In this document: one piece after another, positions 46,468 to 61,400 of the stretch
How the letters are laid out: every line of letters starts with the position of its first letter
Numbering within the stretch: the first letter of the stretch is position 1
Source of the DNA: Sinotaia quadrata
Taxonomy: Eukaryota; Mollusca; Gastropoda; Architaenioglossa; Viviparidae
Direction: 5' to 3'
NCBI GenBank assembly: GCA_028829895.1
Contig: CM054181.1
Span: 113,427,860-113,491,859, forward strand
DNA: 64,000 nucleotides
Made by a program: the position numbers and the translations under genes
The notes under the pieces: model-generated
Databases searched by the model: none
What the model was told of the DNA's origin: nothing
Seen by the model: the letters and a program-made list of their open reading frames with translations, nothing else

Positions 46468-49400
46468 CTGCAAATAAAAATAGTGCAATTGAAATACAAA
46501 TAAACACAAAAATAAGTCTGAAAACTGCCTCTTAAAAGTTATTAGCAATAAGGGCTAGTTAGGACAAGTGGTCTTCAAAAAATGTGCAGCTGAAAGATAA
46601 AGCATTCTCTTCAATGCTTAACAAATAATAATGTTATAATTATGCATTGTATTAGTTAATTTAAGATTAGTAATTATTAAATTAACTACAGTGGAACCCC
46701 ACTATAACGTGCCCCATGATAACATGAATACAGATATAATGCGGTTGTGGCACGGCTCCTGAAATTTCATATATTCAATTGCACATATTGCAAAATCCCG
46801 CAGTAACATGATCCCACTATTAACGCAATCCAAACTTTGATAGAAAGTAAAAGTGTTTAGTTTTATGTTTGCAAGCATTTCTTTGTGTGTTTTACAAACA
46901 TTCATAAAATTATAATATTTACAGCAACATAATTAGTTAAAATAAACAAAACAAACATCATACACAAAACAAACATCTGTCAGCTTAAACCCAAATTAAG
47001 TGTCAGTATGTTTTTCTTTTTTTTGGTTGTTGTAAACAGTCATGCCTTTGTAGAGTGTATTTGTTGTATTTGCATGTATATTCTTGAATGTGCAAAGATA
47101 ATTAATTACTAATTAGATAAGTGATCAAAATTTGGATTCTTGAGGTGAAATGGGGTGAGTACACAAATATAATTAATTTAATTTATAAATAAATTCCAAA
47201 TATCTTTTATGTAATTAGTATACTTTTAAAAATATATTTTTTTATTCCTTATTAATTATTATCAGCTATTAGATTACAAAAATAAAATTGGTATCACTAG
47301 TTTTATTTTATTTTATTATCAACTATTAGATTTAAAAAAAATTGGTATCATTAGTTTTATTTTATTTTATTATCAACTATTAGATTTTAAAAAAATTGGT
47401 ATCACTAGTTTTATTTTATTAACAACTATTAGATTTTTTTTTAAATGGTTACTTTCCCAACAAATGCCGTAAATAAGATATTTTTCAATAAATTTTTGAA
47501 TGATAAAATTATTTTTGAGTAAATTTTTTATTCCTGTTAACAATTGGTTTTTTTTTTGTTCAGATTAAACATGATAACCCACTTTTGCTCACACTTTATA
47601 AAACCCACTGTCTGAAAGATATCAGATTTTCTAAGCAAAAAATTGTCTGAAAGATATCAGATTTTCTAAGCAAAATGAATAGCCAATAAACAGCTGCTTT
47701 GACCTAAATTAGTGTCCTTGAGACAGCTGCTCTATAAATAGCAGCCTTCAAGTAAAGAATTAATCATCCAAAGCTATGATACAGATTACTGGAAACTCAG
47801 AAAGAAAGAAATCTCAATGAGGTTTTATTTTAACATACCTGAGCACACATGTTCCTTGGTAATGTCTGTCTGTCTCTCCTTGGGCAAATTGCCAAGTAAA
47901 AACCCTATAATAATAATTTTAAAAAAAATTAAGAAATTCAATGAAATAATACCAAAAGATTCATAAGTGAATGCTTCCTTTGAATATAAAATCTTTTTTC
48001 TTTTACAACAAATAATCATAATTAGCACACACAAAAATTTCACTAATGTTTCTTTAATATCAGATAAATGTAATTTTAAAAAATGCTAACATTCTCAATC
48101 AACAAAACATATTTTACTGATTAAGTGGGAAAACGTTCTTACATATTACAAAAAATAAATATTAATTTAAAAACTATTAAAATTTAATTAATTAAAAAAT
48201 AAAAAGGAGAGATTCTTACATACTTATTCTAATTATTTTGCACCTGTTCCAAATTATGCTTATGAAAAAAATGTCAACAACTTTGAAGAAGTCAAATTCT
48301 GTGATAAGAGATACTGAAGAAAATTTAGAATAGATCTTATAAGCATTAAAACAAAGTACACATCAATCAAAATACATGACATAGGAATACTCACTTAGTA
48401 AAACAATATTCTGTAAATATAATTACAGTGGTTATTATATACGTTTAAACTGTTATAAAGATGCAGGATATGATGAAGAAGCACAACATTTTGATTTATA
48501 TTTCCCCAAAATGGTCTGCATTAGGAAATATTAGCTATGAATTAGATTAGTTCTGCATCAAAAGTGAAATAAAAAAAAACAATGTTACAACTTAAACGTT
48601 TTCAACAAAAAAACCAAACAAAACGGTTGCATCAATGATGTTTAATCTTGAGCATTATTGCTGTCTGCCATATTTGGAATTATCCTGGCAACCTGAACAA
48701 GACAAGACCTCAGACAAGAGCATTGAACACAAGCATCTATAATAAAAGATTTAAAAAAAAAAACAACCCTACGATCTTGATTTTGGTAATCACCTACTAC
48801 TACTCTAAAACTAACCATTAATATTAATAATGTCTGAAATGAAATATAAATTATTTATTTGTAATTATTAGAAAAAGAACCAGTTCCAAGCAGATGAGTA
48901 GTTTTTCTGAATAATAGTTTCATACTTGTTCATAACAATTTCATCAAATGTGAATAGACTGAAAGTTACTTTGGTGAAGAAAGTTCTATATTCTAATCAC
49001 TTTGATTCTGATGTAACTCAAGCCTGGTCATAAAGGTGATTGTTAGCTTATGGTAAGTTGATGATAAAGAAAGAATGGACTTGAAAATATTTCATACGTT
49101 TGCTGTTGATCTATGATTTGAACTAGAGAATGCTTATGTAATTGAACCAATTTTTGATGTTCACTAATCTTTATTTGATTATTTTGTACATTATGCTAGT
49201 GAATTTTGATTGATGCTATATTTCTTATGCTGCGTGTGTATCAAACATTGTAGCAGGATTTGTAAGTTGAGAAAGTGTAAGAGAAAAAGGAGTTTAGAGA
49301 TGAAATATGCCTGAAACTTAGCACTGCCCTTACTTTGACTTTTGCAGAAAGGAGCATGACTTTTGATGACTACTGTACTCTAATGGATCATGCTGGTGTG

Positions 49401-52400
49401 TATTCAGCATTGTCATCGAACTTATCAGTAAACATGTTGCTGTAAGTTGATTCCTGTGAATTCTGTTTGAGAGCCAATATGACGGAAATTGAGGTTTGAG
49501 TTTGGTCTTGAAAATTCATGAAGTTTCTGGAATATTCCTTGTGGTGTGCTTGGGTAGTGCACACAAAGGTTCTGGAACACTCCTTTGACAGTGCTTACGA
49601 AATTCTGGATGATTCTCCACAGTGTGCGTTGTGAGCACATTGAAGATTCTGGAACAATCAAGGAATGTGCCTAGAAGGTGTACTTTGGACCTTCATCCAA
49701 TAAGAACGAAAGTGACTTGTTGCAAACCATGTGACTATGAATACGTGCCAGTCAACACATGCCAGTGACAGCTTCCATCATTGAAAAAGTAATGTACATT
49801 GACTATAATTATCTCTTTGAAACTCCACTCTCATTTTTATGAACTTGAATATATATATGTTAATTGACTGCTGATGGCTATGCTAGGATAAACTGAACGA
49901 GTGTCTAACGTAACGTTTAATCAAACATTGTTGTGAAGAGGTGTAAATGTCAACGCTCTTTTGATTATATTCACAGGCTGCATATTTGATTGCTGATTTC
50001 ACAAATTTATTAACCTTCTTGCACATATACTGAAACCTTATTTTGGAGTAATAGTGGGTGGATGGGGGCTCGTTAAATATAAATAAAAGATGGATTTTTA
50101 TTACTCCTTTTGTAAGAAGTTTCCACCTGCAGAAATATTATGTTGCAGTAAGACATCTATCTTATTATTGTGTAAAGAGTAGAGTTTTCCGACACCCTTA
50201 TAATATGTCAATTGAGAGACATTGGTTTTGTGGGAGAATTATTAATAACTATAAATTAAGATTCTTGACCTCTTGTAATTAGATATGTGTTATTAATACA
50301 TAAATAATAATCTTAACACATTAGAAAGGTGCCCAGGGAGACATCACACAGATATTTAAAATGTGTTGCCATCCACATGTGAAGTCGCAAAATCAAAAAT
50401 ATTAATTTTTTATGATAAGAAAATAAAATGTGCAGATGGAAGGAGAGATCTTGGGGAATGTTACAGAAGGATAGCAGTTATGAAAATATTTTTATATTTT
50501 TATCAAATGTACAAATGTTGAAAGTATAATACTGATGTGACTGTTAGGATTACAGAGAATGAGCAGTTATGTCTACTTGAAAGCAAAGAAACTTTTCTGA
50601 GTGATGAAAACATGATAAAAATGCCATACCACACCTCACACACATGCACACTACACAAGTACATCTTGTTTTCATGAGAGTTAACAATAAAGTAACTTGC
50701 CTACAAACATGGCTGCATTATTTCGAATGTCTGACCATGAGCTTTTGAAAAATGACACACAACCCATGACATAGAAATTAACTTTGTCAGGGAAGTCTTG
50801 AATCTGAAAAGATTCATGAAAAAAAGAAAATATATATGAATGATGGCATATACAGAGATTTACCTCCCCATCACTCATACAAACATTCATCATTAAGATG
50901 ATCTATAGATATCCACTTTCTCAAACACATAATTCATTTCAAATATTAAATATTATATTCTGCAAAATAATGGAATTAAATTATTGTCTTTTATTACTTC
51001 CACCCAAGAAACCAATTTGTAATTAGTCAAAGAATGCTAATTTAAAAAAGAAAAAATATTTTCTTGCATACAGCAAAATGAAAACAATTACATACAATTA
51101 GCTTAGAGAGATCGTTCATAAACTCTCCATAGAACAAATTGGCATCTTCCAGTAGATGTTTCTGGAACTTGTCATTAATGGCTTCTGAGTTTGTCAAGGG
51201 ACCAAGCAGCCGTAGAGCAAACTTGCATCCCTATAAAACAAGCGTACAGTTTATCACAAAATGTACAACATTCTGAACAGTCCATAGAATGCAACAAGCT
51301 CAAGATTTTAGTTTATGAAGCACGCATCACCAAACACACATGATCACCAATTACACATTATCACCAGCATACATCGTCTTCACAAAGCACACATCACCAA
51401 ACACACATGATCACCAATTACACATTACCACCAACATACATCGTCTTCATAAAGCACACATCACCAAACACACATGATCACCAATTACATATTATCACCA
51501 ACATACATCGTCTTCACAAAGCACATATCACCAAACACACATGATCACCAATTACACATTATCACCAGCATACATCGTCTTCACAAAGCACACATCACCA
51601 AACACACATGATCACCAATTACATATTATCACCAACATACATCGTCTTCACAAAGCACACATCACCAAACATACATGATCACCAATTACATATTATCACC
51701 AACATACATCGTCTTCATAAAGCACACATCACCAAACACACATGATCACTAATTACATATTATCACCAACATACATCGTCTTCACAAAGCACACATCACC
51801 AAACACACATGATCACCAATTACACATTACCACCAACATACATCGTCTTCACAAAGCACACATCACCAAACACACATGATCACCAATTACACATTACCAC
51901 CAACATACATCATCTTCATAAAGCACACATCACCAAACACACATGATCACCAATTACATATTACCACCAACATACATTGTCTTCACAAAGCACACACCGT
52001 CACCATATTCATAACATTACTCAATGCATATCAACACCAACAGGGTTCGCAAGCAATTTAGAAAAAAAATTCTAAGTTTTTTTAGGAACTTTTCAAGAGT
52101 TCAGTATTTTGATTTCAAGGGCCACCAATATGTGCATTAAAGTTAAAAAATATTTAATTTGTTACAATAATAACTGACATGATTTTGTTGCAAACAAATT
52201 AAGATAGTATAAGCAAATTTAACATCAATATACAATACTGTGCATTAATCTTAAGACAGTGAATTCTTAAATATTCAATGAACATATTCCAATATTCAAT
52301 ACTGCAAAAAAACCCAAAAAAACCCAATCTGCTCAAAAGCTTTTATTGTGAAAGACATATATTCAAACTAAAACAAATTAAATGTCTGCAGGATTTTCCA

Positions 52401-55400
52401 TTTTCAAATTTATTTGTTAACAAATTTTGGTTCAAAGTGCTTCAAACAAATATTCATCATCATCAGAAATAACATAATAAAATATTATCTCACCTTAAAT
52501 TGAAGGAAATATGGGTGGCTTAAAAACTGAAATCCAAGCTGTCATTAAACTGTTGTCAACTGCCTTATATTTTTTTATAAATTCAAAACATCCAAACCAC
52601 CATTTTATCTTAATCACATGTTGATTCCTCACCTAATGGCTGTCTATTTCTCTAGTTACCTATTTTTATAAATTCTCCCAAGTCATCCTTTGATATAGTA
52701 ATACGTGAATAGTTTTTATAAGAGTTGTCTAGCAGCCATTATTTTTTTGTTTTTATGTAAACAAAAAAATCAAACTGTACAAAAATATATCTTTCTGAAC
52801 TGACTATACAACAATAATTGAAACTATAAATCAGGCCCATACCTCCATAACCTTGGGAAATCAAACTACAAATCAAACCCACACCTCCATAACCTTGGGA
52901 AATCAAACTACAAATCAAACCCACGCCTCCATAACCTTGGGAAATCAAACTACAAATCAAACCCACACCTCCATAACCTGGGGAAATCACGTACAAATCA
53001 AGCCCAAACTTCCTAAATCAGGGAAATCAATTGACGTCAAGGCCTTACTAGAACATCAAGGTATACCTCAAATGCATACCTTCTTAACTTCCGGGTCTAC
53101 ATCATTCAGGTGCAAAAGCAGACTGATAAGGTTGCTGTGGATCTGTTCCAAAAAAGGTGCACGGGATGGGCCATCACCAAACCGTGACAGATTGCCAAAC
53201 AAAATGAAAGCCTGGGCACGCACAGCTGGCTTTTCCTGCATAAAAAAGAAAGAGGCACACAAACTGAAAACAAGCAATTTGTTAGGGAATAGTTAAGCAT
53301 TTAGGTTACTGACATAGAAAGGGTTTTAAATGAGAAAGGATTTAAAGTGCAAGTTAATTTACTTTTCTTTAGCATTAAGCTACGTAAAATGTAAATAATG
53401 AACACAACAGATTTATGCACATGAAATATATTAGGTTAACTTTTTTAATTTGCAATGAGCATAAAAATCTTAAAATTTCATGACATGGGTGACAATGTTT
53501 TCTGAGTAAAATGACAATGTTTACATCAAAGACAGACATTTCTTGAAGAAAGACTAAGATAAAAAAATAAAAAATAAGATTTGCATTTTAATAAACTGCC
53601 TCAGTTTAGTTAAAATTATTTTTAAATTTATGCATGCATTCAATATAAATCTAGAAAACAAAACAGCTTTTAACCCTTTATATTCAGATTGTACAAAGTT
53701 AGTGATTAATATCCAAGCATAAATGAGCATTCCCTTCAGAAAATTAAAGAATAATTTTTCAGACCACTGAGAAGTATGCTGGTCTTCCAAAATAAAGAAT
53801 GAAAATTTAATCTTACACTTTAAAAATTATTATATTAATATTAAAAGATTTTACTCTTTCAAAACATGGCCGTATTTTGAGTGCCACATTTATCAGAATG
53901 GCACGGATGTGGCTTTCATCAATCTCTGAAAGGACCCTTGATAGGCCACTCATGGCTTCAATGGTGATATAATCTTCAGGATCCTCCTTGTCATCCATTC
54001 CTGCCATCATAGCTGATAAGATGGTGGTTGAATATTTTTGCACCTGTTCAGCCACAGAATATATTACAAAACGTCAGTGACAGTTTGTACAATAATTCAT
54101 TTAACACTCTTTATTACAATTTTGAGCAAAACATGATGAATGACTGCTAACACAAATAAGCTTTTTCTAATTCAGATACAGTTGATTGCCATCTTCAAAG
54201 GTGAAGATGATGACATCTTGTATTTTATGCTATATCTGAAAGTTATATAGTGAAAATTAAGTAACAAGAATATCATAAAATGTCATCATTTACATGTTCG
54301 AAGTTTTCAATTGCATAATAAGAGTCTATCGTGAAAGATCTACGTATTCAAAGTTTTCAATTGCATAACAAGAGTCTATCATGATATGTCATCATTGACT
54401 TTTTCAAAATTCTTTTATATTCTGAACACCAGCAATATTCAATATTGAAGAAGAAACACATATGTGTTACATGTTTTAATCTTACTGAAAACTTTTAGCT
54501 GCCTAATCTATTTATCAACCTTACAAATCTTGTCACCTAACTAAGCATCAAACAGCAACTGATTTTATTTAAGTCTACTTAACAATAATAGATAGATAGA
54601 TAGATAGATATTTACCTGTCTGCAAAACTTCCATTATCTTAACATCTAACTAGGCAATGGATTCTATTTATATGTATCTCAGCAAGAGATTTTTTACCTG
54701 TCTTCATAACTTTCAGATTCTGTACATCTAAGTGCGCAAAAGATTCTTTCTCCACATCTACCAAAGTAATAAAAACACTACAAACATACATATATGCTAC
54801 GCAGGGATTCTATTTATATATATCTCATCAACAGACATTTTTTACCTAACTTCTAATGTCTGTACATCTAACAAAGCAAACAGATTTTAAGCAATACAAA
54901 ACAGTACAAATATATACAATAATATTTGTAATAATGATAAAGTGTTCTGCTTATTTCACACAGACAGACACACCTGCTCTTTGCCCACGCTGGCAATGTT
55001 ACCCAGTCCTCGAATACACAGCATTCGGACGATGTGAGATGAGTCGACAAGACGACCAAGTAAACTGTTCATGATCAGTTCCACAAGACTCTCATCACCG
55101 GCACATTTCTGGTTAATTAACTGATATTAAAAAATAATTAATAATAAGTAAAATTAAAAAAGAGAAATAACAAAAAGCAAAACTTATATTAAAAAATAAA
55201 TTTAATATATTCATTTGCCAAAACACATATACACATCACTACTTTAGTCTTCACTTAAACTATCTGTCAGCTTATACAAAACCCCACACGAGGTGGGCAT
55301 TAAAACATTGCTTAGCAGAGTATTTAAATGAACCACAAAATTAAGTACAAGAAAGCAAAGTATCTGCTAAGCAAAGGAAGAAAAGTACACATTACAAAAG

Positions 55401-58400
55401 CTCATCAACAATCAAAAGAATGAGTGGAAACCAAAAGCAATTTACAAACTTGGACAGAATTTGATGCCCTAGAGAAATTCTGCAAAGTTGCCAAGCCCAA
55501 TTTAAACATGCGACCATAATTACCAGAATAATGAGGTACTAAGATTACTCCCATATGAGGATAGGATAATTCTGAACAATTTATAATTTAATTTTCTATG
55601 TATCCCTGATAAATTATTGAAAACTTGCATACCCAATCTTCTAGTGTGGAGATAAACTGACATTAGGAGATTCATGCCAATCATTATGTTACCATAACAA
55701 ACTCTCCAGATGTAAATAAAGCATCTATTAAGTGGACATCAGTTGGTTTTCTTAGCTGAAAATAGCTAACTTAGTCACAAATCACATTACTACAGTTTTG
55801 CATGTGTCTGAAATGAGCCTAAAGAATGTCAAACTAAATATTGGGAGAGGTGTAAAAATGGCACTCAAACAGTTTTTACTATGAAATGAAAAAAAATACC
55901 AACACAAACTGACTCATCCCTGCAAATCAAAAGTCCAACATATTTTATGATGACTTTAAAAGAAAAGAAAATTGTCTCTGTCAATATTTAATGGTTACCA
56001 TTTATAAGGGTAGACAAACCTCGGCAAAAAAAGCAGCAACTGTCACTCGCTGATTTTCATACAGACTGTTGAGGATGGATGTAAGTGATATGACAATTTT
56101 ACTTGTGTATTTTGCATCTTCTGGACTGCCCACTAAAGATCTGTAATAAAATTACATTAAATATTAGTACAAATATAAATATCATCTCTTTTAAAAAACA
56201 AAAGTAAAGAAAAGAAAATGGAATCCAAGGTTCTTTTACTAGACAATCAATCTTCACCCTCAAAATTAAAAAAAAACTTAACTACAAGCATAAAAAAAAC
56301 CAGAACACAATATTTTATAATATTTGAGACTTTATCATTGACTTTTGTAAACTGAACAAGTAACAAAGTAATATTTTATCTATTCCTTCCTTAGAAGAGA
56401 GTTTGTGACAAATTATTACCGATATCAGAGTATAGAGCAAATTAGAGTAAATAAATATAAAGCTAGCAACAAGATTGCATGGTACAAGACAGAATCCCAA
56501 CATTGAGAACAAAAAGAGACACACAAAAACAAGGCTGAACCTGAAAATCTCAATTTTCTGCACAACAAGGAATTCTGAGTTTACTTCAATACATCCGAAG
56601 ACCCACCCAAAGAACAAGTGATCAGTTTAAGCCAAAGATTCAAGTATATATATCTCATATTGATGAGAAATCGCATCACTTCAACATTTCAGAAGTCCCA
56701 TCCAAACAACAATTGCTCAGTTTAAGCCAAAGATTCAAGTATATATATCTCATATTGATGAGAAATCGCATCACTTCAACATTTCAGAAGTCCCATCCAA
56801 ACAACAATTGCTCAGTTTAAGCCAATGATTCAAGTTTGGATATTTCATACTGAGGAGAACATGCATTAATTCAGTATATCAGGAGACCCATACAAATAAT
56901 AATTTCCTCTTGAAGCCAGTGGTACAAATCAATAAGGATGTCTTACAGTGAGCAGAACTGAATTTACCCCCAATACATCATAAAAGTAAATAAAATACCT
57001 TTTAATAAGAGTTAATCACTTTAAGCTACTGCTTCAAATGAAAGTGAAACCTAAAAATTAGAGATATAGCTAAATTACTAGAAATTACCCTCTGTATTTA
57101 ATGCAGCAAAATTTACATCAACGAAAAAACTTCTCAAGATTTTGAAAGGGAAAAAAAATCCCTTTTTAAAAACAATTGTTGCCAATGTAAGTTGACTACT
57201 TGGTCAAAGGAAATTAAAGAAGTTAAATAATAATCTTGTTTTCAAAAGCAAAAAGCCATGTGGTGAGATAAGAAAAAACATCCCAACACTTACCTGGCAA
57301 GAATTGTAATTGCATCCGGGAATTCTAGCTCATTCCTAACTTTATCCCACATCCCAGCACTTTCCACAGCCTCCAGAAGGTCCTTGCTTCCAGTTCGCTC
57401 AAAAAATCCTTGCATAGCTTGTATTGCAACTCTGTTCAAACCATAAAGTAGGTCAGGTAACTCATCTCTACGTGTTTTTTACATTTATGAACAGCATATA
57501 AAACAACTTTTCTTTTATTTCCTTATTTTCTTTCTTTCAATTTATTTGATATCTACCAATTTCAATCCTTAACCACTGTCCACCCCTTGCACAGACATCA
57601 TTATAACAGTGATAAGTTTAATTTGTGATTGTAATTACTTATCAAGGTTGGCTTTTTAAAAAAGAAATTTCATTCATAAAGTGTAGTCAAATAAGCATGA
57701 TAGGTTTTTGTAAGAGCATTGCCTGTCGCTTATTTAACAGTGGCTAACTGCTGTAATATGTCATAAAAATTAAAATTTTAAAAGTAATTTCCTTTCTAAG
57801 ATGTTTTATTCTAAAAAGTATACTAGTTCCTATATACTAATGTGTCATCATGTGTTAGCCATCCCAGCTAAAGGTTGTCTGCCCCTTTGTCATTGAAGTC
57901 AAAACTCAAATGGATTTCCTTACAAATATTCATAGGTTTCCTCATAAACATCTTCATGTTTTGATGCATGTAATGCTCACTCCCCACACACTACTTCTCT
58001 ATCATCCCTAAAAGCCAGCAGTCCATCACTGTTATAGCAGCTATCCAAAAGTAGGATCGCATTATATATATTTAAGATATTTCAATTAAATGTTCATCAC
58101 TAAAAGCCAGGAGTCCATCACTGTTACAGCAGTTATCCAAAAGTAGATCACATTATATATATTTACGATATTTCGATTAAATGGTACCAAAACACCTGAC
58201 AATTTTATCCACTGGACAACTGAGAATTTCCTATAGTTGTGTAAAGGGTGCAGGTGGTGCATAAGGTTGAGAAACACTGTAAAATATTAAAATAAAATTT
58301 CAAATTTCATCTACTTAAGAAAAACTGCTGTAATGTTTTTAAAAATTAAAGTATCAAACATAAATTTTTAATAAATGCAAATTTCCTCTCATAATCATGC

Positions 58401-61400
58401 CTGGACACTTTGCCTGTGTACATCTAACAAGTGTGAAAATGCATTTCATGATCATTATAGATGATAGTTATTGATTACTTAGCAAAATAAAAAAATCCCT
58501 CCCCACAAAGGAACTCACTCAATGGGGCTGATCTTGACTTCCTTTATGGCTGTTTTCTTTTTGTCTTTGCTCTTGCTCTCATCCTTTTCAGCCTGGAGCA
58601 GTAAGCACAGCATGGAACATTTCAACGGTTAATATTTCTACTAGGAAAGCAAGTTAAATGTTAAATGTACCCCAATGGTAACCCCACACTTTACAAAGAG
58701 GATGCATTCACAGGTAAGTTGTACAGGTGTTTGATACAAATTCTAGGTTTACACAGCACAGAGAAGGTATACACTGTTCCACTGGGGCCCAAAGAACATT
58801 CTAAAGTTACTTTATATTATTAACATGAACGACTTGATACTAATGCACACATATATGCACATGCATTAATACACACACACACACACACACACACACAACT
58901 TTTAATTTTGTAATCATTTATCAACCAGAATTTCATATGTGTATTCAGTGTATTGTAGAATCTGACGTATGTATTTATTATAATGTAGAAAGTGATGCAT
59001 GTATTTATCTATGTAATGGGCAAGAAATTAATTATTACACTCTTAATAATGTTAAATATTAGTTAGTATTCTAAAATATTAAATATAATCAAATTATTTT
59101 TTTAAAACCTTTATATACATAATTTTAAAAAATTGTCAAAGCATGTTTTAAAGTGAAAAAAAAACAAAACCATCAAAATTTGATTCAAAGTAAAAGTCAG
59201 ATTAAAACTAATCTGAATAAAAGTTAACAGTAACACATTTAGAACTGAATGAAGATGTAAACTGTTCCCTAACGTATACATAATAGTATTCTCTTCTATC
59301 CCTGCACTATGTATGTGCTTGTAACTCAGTGTGTGTGTGTGCGTGTGTGTGTGTGTGTGTGTGTTGTGTGTGTGTATGTGTGTGTTTGTGCATGCCTACA
59401 AATGGGCATGTATGTATGTACAAGATGTTTAAAACAATATGTACACACTTTAATATACAAAGATTGTCCTTTAAATATGTGAGGGAAGATTGATATATGA
59501 TTTATGCAAAAATATAGTGTGCAACTGTGACTTTTCAAAATGGTCACCTTAATATCTAGGAACAGTTGATAGCAGAGATCAAGTTGAGTGGTAAATGTTC
59601 ACCAAAGTAGGCATTGGAATAGTTGCAAGCATCTGTTTAGCTGCATCCTATAGATCTTTTGAATATTGCTGATTTTCTACTGCACACTTCATCCTTTAAG
59701 TACCCCCACCCTCATAAATAAAATCAGAGTTAAATCAGAGACTCAACACTTCCTCTCTGGCCTTTTCACCAGCAAAAATGTTTCATCAAGTAGGTCCTGA
59801 CATAATGGTGGAATTGCAGCAGTAACTCACTGTGTTGGTACAAAACATCTTCATCTCTATATAGATGATAGCTGGTGGGCTCAAAGGATGCCTGAAGCAT
59901 ATTGAGGTTTGCCTCCAGTTACTGTCCCTTCCAGGAACAGTCTCAAAATCCCAGAGTTACCAACCATGCCAGACTACTAGCCCCACTCTCTCCCCTCCAC
60001 CACTGGGGACAGTGACAATGACAGTGACAGTAATACCAACCACCACAACATTAGCCCCCAGACTACTAGACTAATGTATGCCTCTACCAGCCAGATAAGA
60101 ATGCCACGGACAATAGACCACCATTCATCATCACCACTACAACTTTCCTGTCTACTATTTTCCACTCCGTCTTTTATCATATTCAAAACTACCCACAGCG
60201 GCACACCTTGTGCCATGCAGATAAATCGACCCTGCTATCACCCATAAAATTCAGTTCAGTTCAGTTCCAAGCCACATGATTAATCCTGTAAATTCACAGC
60301 TTATCCACAACTATAAAGCAGTGTTGACGTTCATGCAATTCATGCCATTTGTCTGAGTGTCCTAGGGCACAATATGTTAAAGTGTGTATACTTTTAGAAA
60401 CACCATATATATATATATACTGCATTTGTATGACAGTAAAAAATTCATGAATTAAAAAGAATGAGAATCAGCAAACTTTCACCTGTGGTTTGGGTGGGAT
60501 TACGCCAACGGATGAGCCTAGGCGCACTAAACAAGAGGCAAAGAGGCGATGATACATTTTTTTCACTGGTTCTGCAGTTTCCTCAACTTTGAAAATCTCT
60601 GCAAGTGCAAATGTTACCTGAAATGTTACAAAATATTTTAAAATTAAATATGCATGTGTTTTAGAGTTCAATTTTGAACACATACAAGCAAACAAACATG
60701 CAACTATCCTTCACAGACACTAATACATACAAAACGTCAAGAGACACAAATGTTACCAAATAGCCATTCTCATTTGTTCTCCTCAGGTAAATTGTAAAAC
60801 TCACTGCCAGAGGTACGGTAGTGGCTGTGCGCACAAATCTACCCTTTTCTCGAGGGTCTGATTTTTCTTCATAAGGCAATAATTTCTGCAAGAGATCCAT
60901 GAAGTGTTCCAACATTGGTGCAGCCAGTTGTGGGTCTTGAGATATAATCTGCCAAATTTCTACCACTTCACTGAAACAAAGACCAGATAAAGATTATAAC
61001 CTTTGCCCTTTCTTTTAATGGAAATGAGAAACTTTTATTTCTAAAGTGATTGAATGCAAAACTACAGTTGTGCACCTGTGATTATGGCAAACTATTATCC
61101 AATGATTTTGCACAAAAGATGTATTTTAGAGAAAACTTAAGAAGGGAAAAAGATAGTTTCAAACATACATACATTTTTTTACCATTTAAAATTAATCATA
61201 TACTGTATGCAGGTATTCCTACAATATTTGGCTCATGTCATAATAAGTATTTACTTTTAAAGTCAATAAATTATATACTATCTGAATTTATTATGGGCAT
61301 ACCTGCTGTAAGGCACAGGGTACTGGAGAAGTGAAGTGAGGAAGGGAGATAAATGGTGTGCAGACAAAGTGCGCAGAGTACGCAATGTTCCAGTTTTAGT

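Noticed and set aside
52041..52120. cagggttcgcaag, which looks like a hAT end
   Set aside because: No matching opposite terminus or 8-bp duplication nearby.
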